Shown in pieces: positions 18,298 through 28,891 of a stretch of DNA of 64,000 bases (its first letter is position 1; the number at the start of each line of letters is the position of its first letter). Under the pieces are notes generated by a model. It was not told where the DNA came from. It made no database searches and was given only the letters and a program-made list of their open reading frames with translations. The stretch spans positions 49,636 through 113,635 of the forward strand of contig NZ_JADEWI010000017.1 in assembly GCF_015207705.1 (NCBI RefSeq), read 5' to 3'. The stretch is from Nostoc sp. LEGE 06077 (GTDB taxonomy: Bacteria > Cyanobacteriota > Cyanobacteriia > Cyanobacteriales > Nostocaceae). Both the position numbers and the translations under genes were made by a program.

Positions 18298-18622
18298 ACT
18301 TTACTCTAAAGCTAATAGCCAATAACCAGAGGTAACAAATTTTTGTTAATACATATGATATTTATTTTGTAAAGTTTAAAAAGTCTAACTGAGTCTCTGT
18401 CTCTGAAACATGAATATAAAAGTTGATAGCTAGTATTGAGGCTGAATTACTTATTATTAGCTATATATTTTTATCAAACCGAATATTTAATACCAAGTAA
18501 ACATTTTTTAGCGTTGAATATATGCGGGATTAATTAAGCCTTTTTCGCAAGGTTAACTATCGTTTTTTTGCGCCTCTGCGCCTTTGCGCGAAAAAAAACG
18601 TCCCGCTAATCAGCAATGCTAA
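18298..18622. other. AT-rich spacer with dispersed repeat
   Basis: There is no gene in these 325 bases. Near 18570-18592 lies gcgcctctgcgcctttgcgc flanked by T and A runs, giving a hairpin-like arrangement. The related words gcagaggcgcggaggcgcag (from 9286) and gtagaggcgcagag (from 51290) occur in other spacers of this window, so this looks like a dispersed Nostoc intergenic repeat. Confidence 0.45.
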
Positions 18623-19210
18623 TTATTCTAAATTCAAAATTGGTAAATCTCCACTATTATTTTCTAGTGCTTTCTCTGTCATTTGTGATGTCACCCAATT
18701 ACGATAATCTACGAGTAGCTGATGTAATAATCTTTGCTTAACTGTCATTAATACACTTTTGAGTAAGCCATTACCAGTAGCTTCTAAAATTGGTTTTGGT
18801 GTAAAAGAAAGTGGAGGAGGAAATTCTACCTGTACTTCTAAATCGGCTCTTCCTTCAAGACGAGTACCGCTACTAGATTGATGTGGTGATAAATAACCTT
18901 GTAAATTGAGTGTAAAACGTTGGTTAATATACTCAAAACCTAGGATTTCGCAACTTAGCGATCGCAAATAGATTATCCCATTTGATTCTGCCCATACTCT
19001 CATGTCTACCGTAGGCTGAATGCTTAATGTCATAAAAGATAGAGGACGCATTTTTAATCGAAATACTTCCTCAGAAAGCTGTTGAACACGACTATTATCA
19101 ACCAAAGCATTCACCAATCTTTGAGGCTGCCGCAAGTAATGTTGAATGGGAATAGGCTGTTGCGGTACAGCAATTTTTACCGATTGAGAAGCAGTAAATC
19201 TGGTAGGCAT
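18623..19210 (-). CDS. DUF1997 family protein
   Basis: A 195-residue protein fitting the DUF1997 family of cyanobacteria and plastids. It shows the long beta-rich pattern beginning FTASQSVKIAVP, a central MTLSIQPTVDMRVWAE segment and the late VEFPPPLSFTPKPILEATGNGLL block followed by an amphipathic helix. No membrane segment or catalytic motif is visible. The fold may bind hydrophobic ligands, but that is inference. It sits close to rne-rnhB, an order I expect in related genomes. Confidence 0.75.
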   Translation of the reverse strand: MPTRFTASQSVKIAVPQQPIPIQHYLRQPQRLVNALVDNSRVQQLSEEVFRLKMRPLSFMTLSIQPTVDMRVWAESNGIIYLRSLSCEILGFEYINQRFTLNLQGYLSPHQSSSGTRLEGRADLEVQVEFPPPLSFTPKPILEATGNGLLKSVLMTVKQRLLHQLLVDYRNWVTSQMTEKALENNSGDLPILNLE

Positions 19211-19884
19211 GATTTGCAGACAGCAATTATTTGATGTTTATATATAGTAATAAATTTAGTGTAGTTAATTATTTTAAGAGAATAAAAATATGAGGATAAA
19301 TAATACTTATGTTAACCCTCAAATTTGAACGATAGATTTACCTAATAAAAATATTTTTTCCCAGAATTATTACTATTTATGTAATTATAAATCAAATCAC
19401 AGCTATTTTATGAAAATAATTTTTTAAGTATAGATATGAAAAAATTACAAAAATTATACCAGTATAAAGAACTGAAGAACAAGGTTAATCTTGTTCTCCC
19501 AGTATCTAAATAGTTGCCATTATATTCCATTTCTGGAGATGTCTATAGCATCTTAGGCTTTTGGGCTGGTAAAAATGCAGACAATCAAAGTTATGCCCAA
19601 TCAGTGCAAGTATTACAAGACAAAATAACTACAATACAGTGGCCTATAGATTTATGGTTAATAGAATTCCTTAACACCAGTCAAGTTATCATCTCAGCAA
19701 TGTTTTCCTGATACACTATACGGTAAATCTACTGCTAAATAGACTTGTAAATTGTATATTTTTGCATTACGAAGCATCAGCATAAAGTCAAACAAAACAA
19801 TTTAAATCAATATTTTGTTTGTTCGTGACTGGATTTGTCTACGGTATAGTCTATGAATCTCAGAGTAATTCTAGTTTAAATATT
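19211..19884. other. Long spacer with a doubtful 65-codon frame
   Basis: This 674-base AT-rich region carries no clear gene. A frame at 19514-19711 (+) beginning with TTG reads like real protein (SILGFWAGKNADNQSYAQS) but has no ribosome-binding site or recognised homology, and may be a remnant of a lost gene. The segment next to 19885 must hold the pheA promoter. Confidence 0.35.
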
Positions 19885-20763
19885 ATGTCTCTATCTATTG
19901 CTCATTTAGGGCCTCCTGGCACTTATGCAGAACAAGCAGCGGTTTTCTATGTTAACTGGCTGACCAAAACCACAGGAATTGCCGCTACTTTATGCCCATA
20001 CCCCAGCATAGCTCAGTCACTTCAAGCCGTGGCTGCTGGAGACACTCAGTTAGCGGTTGTACCAGTAGAAAATTCCATTGAAGGTAGTGTCACTATGACA
20101 ATGGATGCGTTGTGGCAATTGGACAGTTTGCGAATTCAATTGGCATTAGTCATGCCTATTGTGCATACTTTAATTTCTTGCGCTCCCAGTTTAGATAAAA
20201 TTCAGAAGGTTTATTCGCACCCTCAAGCTTTAGCACAATGTCAAAATTGGTTAGGTAAATTCTTGCCAAATGTACAAATCATTCCGAACAATTCCACAAC
20301 AGAAGCCCTACAATTACTCCGAACAGATTTAACAGCAACGGCTATCGCCTCTTCTAGAGCCGCCGAACTGTATAATTTGCCGATTCTCGCTCAAGGTATT
20401 AATGACTATCCCGAAAACTGTACTCGCTTTTGGGTAGTGAGTCAAAATGAACCACCATCTGAATATCAGATAAATTCATTAAACCCTACCCATAGCTCTC
20501 TAGCTTTTAGCGTTCCGGCAAACATCCCTGGTGCGTTAATCAAACCTCTGCAGGTGTTTGCTGAACTAGGAATCAATATGAGCAGAATTGAATCTCGCCC
20601 TACCAAGCGATCGCTAGGAGAATATGTATTTTTTATCGACTTAGAGACAGATATTAAAAAACCCAAGATGCAATCAGCTATAGCCGATTTAATGGGTTAC
20701 ATAGAAATTTTAAAAATTTTTGGTAGCTATGGTGTTTTATCAGTCAAGGTTCTGGAAGGATAA
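19885..20763 (+). CDS. pheA: Prephenate dehydratase
   Basis: A 292-residue prephenate dehydratase, which makes phenylpyruvate for phenylalanine. I place the start at the internal ATG because the family N-terminus begins SLSIAHLGPPGTYAEQAA; the frame stays open 22 codons upstream only from a TTG. The catalytic TRF motif is in NCTRFWVVS, the EN-SIEGSVT block is near residue 70, and a C-terminal ACT domain carries the ESRPTK regulatory motif, implying feedback inhibition by phenylalanine. No fused chorismate mutase is present. It is monocistronic. Confidence 0.95.
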   Translation: MSLSIAHLGPPGTYAEQAAVFYVNWLTKTTGIAATLCPYPSIAQSLQAVAAGDTQLAVVPVENSIEGSVTMTMDALWQLDSLRIQLALVMPIVHTLISCAPSLDKIQKVYSHPQALAQCQNWLGKFLPNVQIIPNNSTTEALQLLRTDLTATAIASSRAAELYNLPILAQGINDYPENCTRFWVVSQNEPPSEYQINSLNPTHSSLAFSVPANIPGALIKPLQVFAELGINMSRIESRPTKRSLGEYVFFIDLETDIKKPKMQSAIADLMGYIEILKIFGSYGVLSVKVLEG

Positions 20764-20936
20764 TTTCCAAAGCACCATTCTTATTTGCTAGTTACCCAAA
20801 ACGAAAAAGTTGGTATCAGATAAGTTTGTTTTTTGCAGAGTTAGCGACTACTCTTGCCAGAACATATAATAGTGAACTGACAGGGTAGAACGCCAAGAAA
20901 CCTGAGACTCTGCATAAGTTCTAAATTAATCTTTGC

Positions 20937-21593
20937 TTACGAATTCTGGTTAAACGTATCTTTTAGTACAGAACGAGCTGCTAAATGATTACGAGTCGAA
21001 GTTAAAATTTCTGCTTCGCGCTCTAAACGAGCGGCCGTATCTTGCATTTCTAGCAATGACTGTTGTTCAGCCGCAACACCATATAGGTTACTGGCTACCC
21101 AATAAGATAGCTCTATTGGCAAGTCTGGTAATTCTTCTGGTAGTTCAATGTTTTGTTCTGTTAATTTCGCAGAGAGACGCACTACATCCTTAAGCAGTTG
21201 TTCAACTTCTGCACCTAAAGGGCGTAAGTCTTTGGCTGGTGGTTCATCTTCTATCCACTGTACCAAACCGACGCGATAAGGCTTTTCCCTTACATACTCT
21301 AAGACCCGAAACCTTTGTTGTCCCAAAGTCAGCATCTTCATCCGGTCATCTGGTAAGCGCTGGTAATGGATGATTTCTGCACAACAGCCAACATTCGCAA
21401 TTGTGCCTTTGACTGGATCGACCATTAATACCCCAAACCTGCGATCGCTTTCCAAAATCGTGTTCATCATGATTCGGTAGCGAAATTCAAATATATGTAA
21501 TGGTAATGGTCTAGTTGGAAACAGAACTACTTCGGGTAACGGGAACAGAGGTAGTTCACGAACAGCAATTCTAGAAGAAGATGTCATTGTCAC
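20937..21593 (-). CDS. Lon N-terminal (LAN) domain protein
   Basis: A 218-residue protein consisting of the Lon substrate-binding N-terminal domain alone: ELPLFPLPEVVLFPTRPLPLHIFEFRYRIMM at the start, the GVLMVD and GCCAEI blocks, then a helical C-terminus. It has no AAA or protease domain, so it is not Lon itself. Stand-alone forms are common in cyanobacteria and plants and may handle or recognise unfolded proteins. It is downstream of the str/rpsJ block on the same strand but is separated by a strong terminator. Confidence 0.88.
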   Translation of the reverse strand: MTMTSSSRIAVRELPLFPLPEVVLFPTRPLPLHIFEFRYRIMMNTILESDRRFGVLMVDPVKGTIANVGCCAEIIHYQRLPDDRMKMLTLGQQRFRVLEYVREKPYRVGLVQWIEDEPPAKDLRPLGAEVEQLLKDVVRLSAKLTEQNIELPEELPDLPIELSYWVASNLYGVAAEQQSLLEMQDTAARLEREAEILTSTRNHLAARSVLKDTFNQNS

Positions 21594-21661
21594 CTTAGAA
21601 TAAATTTAATTTTAAAAATTTATTGTTCTCTGCTTTCCCGTATTTTGCTTACATTCTATCA

Positions 21662-21698
21662 CTAAATAAAAAGCCCTGAGATCAATTTTCTCAGGGCT
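21662..21698 (-). terminator. Rho-independent terminator after the str/rpsJ operon
   Basis: The stem agccctgag (21672-21680) pairs with ctcagggct (21690-21698) over a 9-nt loop. On the minus strand it is followed by a T-rich tail (cttttta). It lies about 320 bases after the rpsJ stop and just upstream of the Lon-domain gene. Confidence 0.8.
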
Positions 21699-21715
21699 AG
21701 TTCAGTATTCATACT

Positions 21716-21760
21716 ATAGTCAATAGTCAATAATAATTTTTTTATAACTATTGACTGTAG
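21716..21760. repeat. Short tandem/inverted repeat of TAGTCAA units
   Basis: tagtcaatagtcaataat is followed after a T-run by aactattgactgtag, making tandem heptamers and a palindromic partner. It is the same word family as the repeat at 10635-10664. Confidence 0.5.
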
Positions 21761-22021
21761 CAATTTTAGGCGTTTCTGATGGAGGGGATGATTTTTGTCT
21801 CACGCAAAGCCGCAAAGGGCAAGAGTTTGAAAATTAGAATTTTATGATTTCATCCCGCATTTATACAACGCCCAATTTTATATTTTAGATTGCAGATTTT
21901 AGAGTTTTTTGGTTTATCCCAGTCTTTATGGGTGGAACACACCCAAAACCTAAAATACTCAAGTCCCAACCCTTTTGATCAGGACTAATCCAAAATTCCA
22001 AATTGATTGACTCTTGACTGA

Positions 22022-22339
22022 CTATAGTTTGACTTCAATATCCACACCTGATGGCAAATCTAGTTTCATTAACGCATCAATAGTTTTAGAGGAAGGTTGG
22101 TAGATATCAATAATTCGGCGATGAGTCCGAGTTTCAAAATGTTCACGCGAATCTTTATCTACGTGAGGCGATCGCAGAACGCAATAGATTTTCCGTTTTG
22201 TAGGTAAGGGGATTGGGCCTATAGCTGTAGCGTTAGTCCGGTTAGCTGTGTCTACAATCTTCTCGCAAGATGTATCCAATAATCGACGGTCAAAAGCTTT
22301 TAAACGAATTCTAATCTTCTGCTGTTGTAGAGTTGCCAT
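22022..22339 (-). CDS. rpsJ: 30S ribosomal protein S10
   Basis: A 105-residue S10 of normal length. Recognisable blocks are [17 protein letters not shown], the [29 protein letters not shown] loop and the [13 protein letters not shown] end. S10 is part of the 30S head and, in other bacteria, also the NusE antitermination factor. It follows tuf by 176 bases on the same strand, the usual cyanobacterial placement at the end of the str operon. Confidence 0.97.
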   Translation of the reverse strand: MATLQQQKIRIRLKAFDRRLLDTSCEKIVDTANRTNATAIGPIPLPTKRKIYCVLRSPHVDKDSREHFETRTHRRIIDIYQPSSKTIDALMKLDLPSGVDIEVKL

Positions 22340-22460
22340 CTTTAATTTTCCAGGTTCTGATTTATTAGGAGAGTTAGGAATGGGGAGTTAGAAGTATTGA
22401 ATTTTGGGTTTTTCTACTTCTTATTTCCTATTCCTCATTTTTGTAAGTAAGTTCAGATAA

Positions 22461-22494
22461 AAGAGCAGAGAGGCATTTTAGCATCTCTGCTCTT
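22461..22494 (-). terminator. Hairpin after tuf
   Basis: An 11-bp stem, aagagcagaga at 22461-22471 with tctctgctctt at 22484-22494, has a 12-nt loop and on the minus strand is followed by ttatctgaac. It lies 22 bases after the tuf stop, and probably terminates or attenuates before rpsJ, which would give rpsJ a partly independent promoter. Confidence 0.7.
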
Positions 22495-22515
22495 AGTTAT
22501 AAGGGTAACAAAGTA

Positions 22516-23745
22516 CTACTTGAGGATTTTAGAGACGACACCAGCACCGATGGTGCGGCCACCTTCACGAATCGCAAAGCGCATACCTGTCTCAATTGCG
22601 ATCGCGTTGATCAATTCAACAGTTACTTTGATACGATCGCCAGGCATTACCATTTCAACATCTTCACCTTCATCAGAGGTAAAAGCTTTAATAGTACCGG
22701 TTACATCTGTTGTCCGTACATAGAACTGAGGACGGTAGCCAGCGAAGAATGGTGTTTTGCGGCCACCTTCTTTCTCTGTGAGGACGTAAACTTCACCTTC
22801 AAATTGAGTGTGAGGTGTAATTGAACCTGGTTTGGCTATCACCATACCACGCTCTACGTCTTCTTTTTTCAAACTCCGTAGCAGTACACCAGCGTTATCC
22901 CCAGCCAAGCCTTCATCAAGGCTCTTCTTAAACATTTCGATCCCGGTAACTGCGGTACTACGAGTTTCTCTCAGACCCACTAGTTCTACGGTATCGCCCA
23001 CTTTGACTTTGCCACGTTCAATTCGTCCGGTAGCAACCGTACCACGGCCTGTGATGGTAAACACGTCTTCAACCGCCATCAGGAAGGGTTTGTCAATGTC
23101 ACGCTCTGGGTCGGGGATGTAAGAATCGACAGCATCCATCAAGTCATAGATTTTGTCTACCCAAGGATTTTCACCACGTTGGGTTTTCGGGTTCTTGACC
23201 ATAGCTTCTAGGGCTTGCAGACCAGAACCTCTAATAACGGGAATATTGTCCCCATCAAATTCATAGCTAGAAAGTAGTTCCCGAACTTCTAGTTCAACCA
23301 ACTCTAGCAATTCTTCGTCATCTACCATGTCTTCTTTATTCAAGAAGACCACTAGCTTAGGAACCCCTACCTGACGAGCTAAAAGAATGTGTTCGCGGGT
23401 TTGAGGCATGGGGCCATCGGTCGCAGCTACTACAAGAATAGCTCCGTCCATTTGTGCTGCACCAGTGATCATGTTTTTCACATAGTCAGCGTGTCCAGGA
23501 CAGTCTACGTGAGCATAGTGGCGGTTTGTAGTTTCATACTCAACGTGAGCAGTATTAATTGTAATACCCCGTGCTTTTTCTTCGGGTGCGTTGTCAATTT
23601 GGTCATAAGCTTTAGCTTCGGCTTGACCAAGAGCAGCCAAAGTCATAGTGATAGCTGCTGTTAAAGTGGTTTTACCGTGGTCAACGTGGCCAACAGTACC
23701 GATGTTAACGTGGGGTTTATTTCTTTCAAACTTTGCGCGTGCCAT
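22516..23745 (-). CDS. tuf: Translation elongation factor EF-Tu
   Basis: A 409-residue GTPase that delivers aminoacyl-tRNA. G1 is GHVDHGKT at residues 19-26, G3 is DCPGH, and G4 is NKEDMVDD. Domains II and III are complete. The roughly ten-residue insertion around [12 protein letters not shown] is typical of cyanobacterial and chloroplast EF-Tu. It lies 22 bases downstream of fusA in the str operon. Confidence 0.98.
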   Translation of the reverse strand: MARAKFERNKPHVNIGTVGHVDHGKTTLTAAITMTLAALGQAEAKAYDQIDNAPEEKARGITINTAHVEYETTNRHYAHVDCPGHADYVKNMITGAAQMDGAILVVAATDGPMPQTREHILLARQVGVPKLVVFLNKEDMVDDEELLELVELEVRELLSSYEFDGDNIPVIRGSGLQALEAMVKNPKTQRGENPWVDKIYDLMDAVDSYIPDPERDIDKPFLMAVEDVFTITGRGTVATGRIERGKVKVGDTVELVGLRETRSTAVTGIEMFKKSLDEGLAGDNAGVLLRSLKKEDVERGMVIAKPGSITPHTQFEGEVYVLTEKEGGRKTPFFAGYRPQFYVRTTDVTGTIKAFTSDEGEDVEMVMPGDRIKVTVELINAIAIETGMRFAIREGGRTIGAGVVSKILK

Positions 23746-23767
23746 GAATGCTCGTTTCCTTTTTTAA

Positions 23768-25846
23768 TTAAGCGTTCCCTTTACTTTTTGCAATGATAGT
23801 TTCCGCTACGCTGCGAGGCACCTCTTCGTAGTGGCTGAACTCCATCGTAAAGATACCTCGACCTTGGGTCTTCGACCGAATATCGGTGGCGTAGCCAAAC
23901 ATAGTCGCTAGTGGAACTTTAGATGCCACTTTCGCGAGTCCCTGTTCAGTACTTTGGCTTTCAATCTGTCCCCGACGGGATATGAGATCGCCAATGACGT
24001 TCCCAATATAGTCTTCAGGAACTTCCACCTCAACTTTCATCATAGGCTCTAATAGTACTGGTGAAGCTTTCAGTACAGCTTCTTTCATTGCCATTGATCC
24101 AGCGATTTTAAAAGCCATTTCTGAAGAGTCTACGTCGTGGTAAGAGCCATGAACTAGCGTCGCTTTCACGTCAATCAGTGGATATCCAGCTAAAATACCA
24201 GATTCACAGCTTTCTTTCATCCCTTGCTCTGCTGGGCCAATATACTCTTTCGGTACTACGCCACCAACAATTTTAGAGACAAATTCAAAACCTGTACCTG
24301 GTTCTCCTGGTTCCAAGTTGATCACAACGTGACCATATTGACCTTTACCACCACTTTGACGGATGAACTTACCTTCTACATTGGTAACTTGTTTCCGAAT
24401 CGTTTCGCGGTAAGCTACTTGTGGCGCACCAACGTTTGCTTCCACTTTGAATTCGCGTAACATCCGATCCACCAAAATTTCTAGGTGGAGTTCTCCCATC
24501 CCTGCAATTACAGTTTGGTTGGTTTCTGGGTCAACATTGACACGGAAGGTTGGGTCTTCTTCAGACAGAGATTGCAGAGCCTTGGATAACTTATCCATGT
24601 CGTTCTTGGTTTTGGGTTCAACCGCTACCGAGATTACAGGTTCTGGAATAAATAGAGATTCTAGAATTACTGGTGAGCCTTCATCAGTAATTGTATCCCC
24701 CGTTAAGGTGTCTTTTAATCCCAGTGCAGCACCTAGATCACCTGCCCGTAGTTCCTCCACATCTTGGCGATCATCTGCCTTCATCAGCACTAAGCGGGAT
24801 ATCCGTTCTTTCTTATTTTTAGTAGCATTTAATACATAGCTACCTTTTTTTAGAACACCGGAATAAACCCGCACAAAGGTGAGGCGACCGTAGGGGTCAG
24901 CCATAATCTTAAAAGCCAAAGCTGCTAGAGGTTCATTATCATCAGCGTGGCGCTCGACTGTATCACCGTTGGGAAGTGTGCCTTGAATTGGCGGTACTTC
25001 TGTTGGTGCAGGCAGATAATCTACCACTGCATCCAACATTAACTGCACGCCTTTATTTTTAAAGGCTGAACCACAAAGTACCGGCACGATTTTGCCAGCA
25101 ATTGTCCCTTTTCGCAGGGCTGCCTTGATTTCTTCTTCTGTCAGTGCTTCACCATCGAAGTACTTAGTCATCAAAGCATCATCGGTTTCAGCAACAGCTT
25201 CTACCAGCTTGGTGTAGTATTCTTCGACTTGATCTTCCAATTCTGCCGGGATATCCGTTTCTTGAATATCTGTACCTTGGTCATTGTTATAGATATATGC
25301 ACGCTTCCGTACTAAGTCTACAATGCCTTTGAAGTCGTTTTCGCTACCAATGGGCAGTTGAATGGCAATGGCATTTGCCCGTAGGCGATCGCGCATTTGG
25401 TCGTGAACTCTATAAAAGTTTGCACCTGTGCGATCCATTTTGTTAATGAAGGCAATCCGAGGTACTGCGTAGCGATCTGCTTGCCGCCACACTGTCTCAG
25501 ATTGTGGTTGTACCCCACCTACTGAACAAAATACTGCAATTACACCATCCAACACGCGCATGGAACGTTCTACTTCAATTGTGAAGTCTACGTGACCAGG
25601 AGTATCGATAATGTTAATTTGATAATCTTTCCAACTGGTACTAATCGCCGCAGCAGTGATTGTGATTCCCCGCTCCCGCTCTTGCTCCATCCAGTCAGTT
25701 ACAGCAGTTCCTTCGTGAACTTCACCAATTTTATGAATTATCCCAGAGTAAAATAATATTCTCTCTGTTGTTGTTGTTTTTCCCGCATCTATATGCGCCG
25801 CAATTCCGATATTGCGTACTCTCTCTAGCGGGTTGGTACGTGCCAC
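23768..25846 (-). CDS. fusA: Translation elongation factor EF-G
   Basis: A 692-residue translocase GTPase. G1 is AHIDAGKTT near residues 17-25, with DTPGHVD (G3) and NKMDRTG (G4), and switch I is GITITAAA. Domains IV and V ([19 protein letters not shown]) are intact. It is the third gene of rpsL-rpsG-fusA-tuf, 142 bases after rpsG. An AGGAGG-like sequence precedes the ATG. Confidence 0.98.
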   Translation of the reverse strand: MARTNPLERVRNIGIAAHIDAGKTTTTERILFYSGIIHKIGEVHEGTAVTDWMEQERERGITITAAAISTSWKDYQINIIDTPGHVDFTIEVERSMRVLDGVIAVFCSVGGVQPQSETVWRQADRYAVPRIAFINKMDRTGANFYRVHDQMRDRLRANAIAIQLPIGSENDFKGIVDLVRKRAYIYNNDQGTDIQETDIPAELEDQVEEYYTKLVEAVAETDDALMTKYFDGEALTEEEIKAALRKGTIAGKIVPVLCGSAFKNKGVQLMLDAVVDYLPAPTEVPPIQGTLPNGDTVERHADDNEPLAALAFKIMADPYGRLTFVRVYSGVLKKGSYVLNATKNKKERISRLVLMKADDRQDVEELRAGDLGAALGLKDTLTGDTITDEGSPVILESLFIPEPVISVAVEPKTKNDMDKLSKALQSLSEEDPTFRVNVDPETNQTVIAGMGELHLEILVDRMLREFKVEANVGAPQVAYRETIRKQVTNVEGKFIRQSGGKGQYGHVVINLEPGEPGTGFEFVSKIVGGVVPKEYIGPAEQGMKESCESGILAGYPLIDVKATLVHGSYHDVDSSEMAFKIAGSMAMKEAVLKASPVLLEPMMKVEVEVPEDYIGNVIGDLISRRGQIESQSTEQGLAKVASKVPLATMFGYATDIRSKTQGRGIFTMEFSHYEEVPRSVAETIIAKSKGNA

Positions 25847-25988
25847 AGTAGCCTCCTATAGTTTTTGCCTCATGATATCTTGTATATTACTCTTTGTTAA
25901 GATTCTATACTTTTACGGATAACCGTCTGGGTTTTTATCTGTTGGCGATATACCGCTTCTTGAGGCTGGATATATCGCTGCGTTGTTT

Positions 25989-26459
25989 TTAGTAACGATA
26001 GTGGGCAAAGGCTTTGTTAGCTTCTGCCATACGATGCGTTTCTTCCCGTTTGCGGATAGCGTTACCACTTTCGTTGGCTGCATCCATTAATTCATTGGCT
26101 AATTTGCCAGCCATTGTGCGCCCTGGTCTTGAGCGAGAAAATTGCACTAACCAACGCAGTGCTAGGGTAGTACCACGTTCTGAACGTACTTCCATTGGTA
26201 CTTGGTAAGTTGCACCACCAACACGCCGAGCTTTCACTTCTACCAAAGGTGTTGCATTACGCACTGCTCTTTCAAAAGTGTCTAACGCAGCATTGCCAGT
26301 GCGTTCTTCAATGGTTTTGAGCGCATCATATACAATGCGTGCAGCTAGGGATTTTTTTCCGTGACGCATGATCCGGCGAATAATCATGCTCACCAGACGA
26401 CTGTTATAAACGGAGTCAGGCGGAACTGGCCGCCTTTGAACTACACCACGACGAGACAT
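25989..26459 (-). CDS. rpsG: 30S ribosomal protein S7
   Basis: A 156-residue S7, the primary assembly protein of the 30S head, of normal length. The recognisable blocks are [28 protein letters not shown] and the [21 protein letters not shown]-binding segment. It belongs to the str operon, but is separated from rpsL by a 405-base spacer. Confidence 0.97.
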   Translation of the reverse strand: MSRRGVVQRRPVPPDSVYNSRLVSMIIRRIMRHGKKSLAARIVYDALKTIEERTGNAALDTFERAVRNATPLVEVKARRVGGATYQVPMEVRSERGTTLALRWLVQFSRSRPGRTMAGKLANELMDAANESGNAIRKREETHRMAEANKAFAHYRY

Positions 26460-26864
26460 ACTTTACCCTTAATTCGGAATTTGGCAACGAAATTATATGC
26501 TATCAGACAGCGCAGTAGCGGAGTGGTGGAAGCTGCCACTCAGACTTTCGCATTTTTTTCATTACAGTTGCAGCGACCCTGAATTGCTGACTTGCTATCC
26601 TTGATGGGACAGACAAAGCGACAACATCACAGGTATTACTTTATAGATTGAAAATGCTACTGTCGCTTACAGCAATTTTCAGAGAATCTACACTTGCTCG
26701 CTGAGTGCAGGCTGGCAGTGGTAACTTAACTAATTTAACTTTTGAAAACAGACAATTTTATCTATTTTCACAACTGTTTGAGAGCGATCGCTAACTTTTT
26801 ATATTTTTTAGCGCTTCCTGGCAAAGCGACTAATCGCCATTAAACACGACTAATCGCTTTTGCC
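26460..26864 (-). other. Long spacer between rpsL and rpsG
   Basis: The 405 bases hold no gene. A HIP1 octamer (gcgatcgc) lies near 26784. In many bacteria rpsL and rpsG are almost contiguous; the spacer here could contain a second promoter or an autoregulatory leader for S7, but I see no strong terminator or known leader motif. Confidence 0.4.
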
Positions 26865-27248
26865 TTATTTTTTGACTTCTTTCGGGCGCTTAGTTCCATA
26901 CTTGGAACGGCCTTGCTTGCGGTCTTTAACACCAGCGGTATCTAAAGTGCCACGGATGATATGGTATCTTACCCCTGGCAAGTCCTTGACCCGACCACCA
27001 CGGATCATGACAACGGAGTGTTCTTGTAAATTATGACCAATCCCCGGTATGTAGGCTGTCACCTCAAATCCCGATGTCAGTCTTACCCTTGCTACTTTAC
27101 GTAGGGCTGAGTTAGGCTTTTTAGGTGTGGTTGTGTAAACTCTGGTACAAACACCCCGGCGTTGCGGGCATTGCTTGAGAGCTGGAGACTTGGTTTTCTG
27201 ACGCGCTTTTTCGCGTTCGCTACGTATTAGTTGCTGTATGGTTGGCAT
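26865..27248 (-). CDS. rpsL: 30S ribosomal protein S12
   Basis: A 127-residue S12, a decoding-centre protein. Conserved blocks are [50 protein letters not shown], and [12 protein letters not shown] with the streptomycin-site lysines (PKKPNS and KDLPG) unmutated. It is the first gene of the str operon, with its own upstream spacer of 130 bases to the IscA-like gene. Confidence 0.98.
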   Translation of the reverse strand: MPTIQQLIRSEREKARQKTKSPALKQCPQRRGVCTRVYTTTPKKPNSALRKVARVRLTSGFEVTAYIPGIGHNLQEHSVVMIRGGRVKDLPGVRYHIIRGTLDTAGVKDRKQGRSKYGTKRPKEVKK

Positions 27249-27378
27249 GAGTCACAGCGCGAGAAGCTGCTTAGGGTGTCTAAGTTTTAACAAATCCTGA
27301 TTATATCTTTTTTATTGCTTTTCTGTCAAACTAATTTGACAAGGCAATTATTTTCCGTCTAGAGGGAGCAATTTTTGA

Positions 27379-27726
27379 CTATGAACTGTGGCTGATGGAT
27401 TCTTGCGTAATCGAAAATGAATTACCACAGCTACAGGTAGCAACAGCTTGCGGATTGTGGAAGCGAAAGCCTCCACCCATCAAATCTTCAGAATAATCTA
27501 ATACTAACCCATTGACATATTTTAAGCTTTGGTTATCTATAAGAACTTGCAGACCACTCACCTCAAAAGTGCGATCGCTTTCTTGGACAAGCTGATCAAA
27601 TGACATATCGTAAAATAAATCAGAGCATCCGCCTTGTTTCACAGCTAACCTGACCAAGGCATTAGGCTTTTGCTTTGACTTTAATCGTTCAATTTCAATT
27701 TTGGCTGCTTGACTCAGTTGAATCAT
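27379..27726 (-). CDS. IscA/SufA-type iron-sulfur carrier protein
   Basis: A 115-residue A-type carrier. The three cluster-binding cysteines are C34 (KQGGCSDLFYD), C98 and C100 (ATCSCGNSF). IscA/SufA proteins carry iron or a 2Fe-2S/4Fe-4S cluster to target apoproteins. The tail ESISHSS is short. It lies just upstream of rpsL on the same strand (130-base gap), an order I expect to be shared with close relatives. Confidence 0.9.
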   Translation of the reverse strand: MIQLSQAAKIEIERLKSKQKPNALVRLAVKQGGCSDLFYDMSFDQLVQESDRTFEVSGLQVLIDNQSLKYVNGLVLDYSEDLMGGGFRFHNPQAVATCSCGNSFSITQESISHSS

Positions 27727-28151
27727 TGAATTTGTTTTGGCAATTGCAAGCCCACCTTCAGAACAGATGGCGTGACTAAGAAATCTAAAAAACTAGTTTT
27801 TGCTTTTTCATTGTAAATGAAGAGGTTGATTTGCAAAACCCAGTGGTAGATTTATTTCATTGCAGAATAACTGTAAACAAACTGAATAATCAGGCAAATA
27901 AATCAAATAATTGAGCGTTTTTGGGTTAAAAATAGCAGTTAAGGATATGGGCTAAGTAAATTATCAATCGCCCCTCCGTAAATTTCTGACTGAAGCATAC
28001 AAAAATTTGCGGAGGGTAATTTTTCTTGCTAGTACACTGCGGCGTAAATAAAGCACCTGTTTCAAATTGCTAAACAGGTTTCTCTATCTGCTTTCTGACT
28101 TTTGATTTCACAGCAATACTAGCTTCCGATATCTCGGTTTAAGTATCAGGC
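27727..28151. other. Spacer with two hairpins (possible terminators or small RNA)
   Basis: A 14-bp stem, ccctccgtaaattt (27972-27985) with aaatttgcggaggg (28003-28016), has one G-U wobble; on the plus strand a T-rich tail (taatttttc) follows, so a plus-strand small RNA could end there. A second 8-bp stem, acctgttt (28055-28062) with aaacaggt (28072-28079), on the minus strand precedes gctttattt and could end the cupin transcript. Confidence 0.4.
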
Positions 28152-28571
28152 TTAGTTTTCTGTCCGAGCATAATCATCTTGATAGCGGATAATATCATCT
28201 TCCCCTAGATATTCGCCATTTTGAACCTCAATGAGGATTAAGGGGATTACTCCGGGATTTTCTAGACGATGGGATGTACACTGAGGTACATAGGTTGACT
28301 GATTATTACCCAACAGTATTTCTTGATCGCCACAAGTGACTCTAGCTGTGCCAGAGACAACAATCCAATGTTCGCTGCGATGATGGTGCATTTGTAAGCT
28401 GAGGCGGTGTCCTGGCTTAACTTCGATGCGTTTAATTTTATATCCACGCCCTTCTTCCAAAATAGTAAAAGAACCCCAAGGACGCAATTCAGTTGCAGCC
28501 ACGCCGCGATTAGCGATCGCCGCAGATAGGGGTAAAGTCATAGTTGGTGCGGTTTCTTGATATTGAGCCAT
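28152..28571 (-). CDS. Cupin, mannose-6-phosphate isomerase type II-like domain
   Basis: A 139-residue single cupin. The block PGHRLSLQMHHHRSEHWIVVSGTARVT holds the histidine/glutamate metal site, and YVPQCTSHRLENPGVIPL the second cupin motif. It matches the C-terminal isomerase domain of bifunctional mannose-1-P guanylyltransferase/M6P isomerase, without the transferase. I start it at the second Met (MAQYQE), which has a GAGGTAACT ribosome-binding site 3-10 bases upstream. An upstream ATG (28592) gives seven extra residues. It probably acts in GDP-mannose supply or senses a sugar. Confidence 0.85.
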   Translation of the reverse strand: MAQYQETAPTMTLPLSAAIANRGVAATELRPWGSFTILEEGRGYKIKRIEVKPGHRLSLQMHHHRSEHWIVVSGTARVTCGDQEILLGNNQSTYVPQCTSHRLENPGVIPLILIEVQNGEYLGEDDIIRYQDDYARTEN

Positions 28572-28891
28572 AGTTACCTCGTTTGGAGACATAACAAGCT
28601 GTCCTTACTTCTTAACCATTGATGGAAAAATCTGGCGCAATCTTGCAACCGTGAAAATCAGCAATTCAATTACACCTTGCTAACCATAACAAAATCAAAC
28701 TTAAGGGTGTAAAGAGTCACGACTAAACTATGGTGAATATACAAACTCTTTATTTAGAACTATTCCAGCTTATTCTAATCTTTAAAAAAAGGAAATCAGG
28801 TTGAAAGAGCTAGGGTTAGAGGCTAGAGGTGAGTATCAAACCCATCTCAAATAATACGTTCTAATTTCTATTTCCAAGCTCCTACCTTTCA
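28572..28891. other. Spacer, nothing recognised
   Basis: About 320 bases between the cupin start and the end of the glycosidase gene, both on the minus strand. It is AT-rich and must hold the cupin promoter. No hairpin, repeat or open frame worth listing was seen. Confidence 0.4.

Noticed and set aside
19514..19711. 65-codon frame as a real gene
   Set aside because: It starts with TTG, lacks a ribosome-binding site and has no recognised family, so it is kept only as a doubtful frame in the spacer entry.
22832..23122. Antisense frames within tuf and fusA
   Set aside because: They are mirror frames of highly expressed genes with biased codons, Ser/Thr/Val-rich and without start context.
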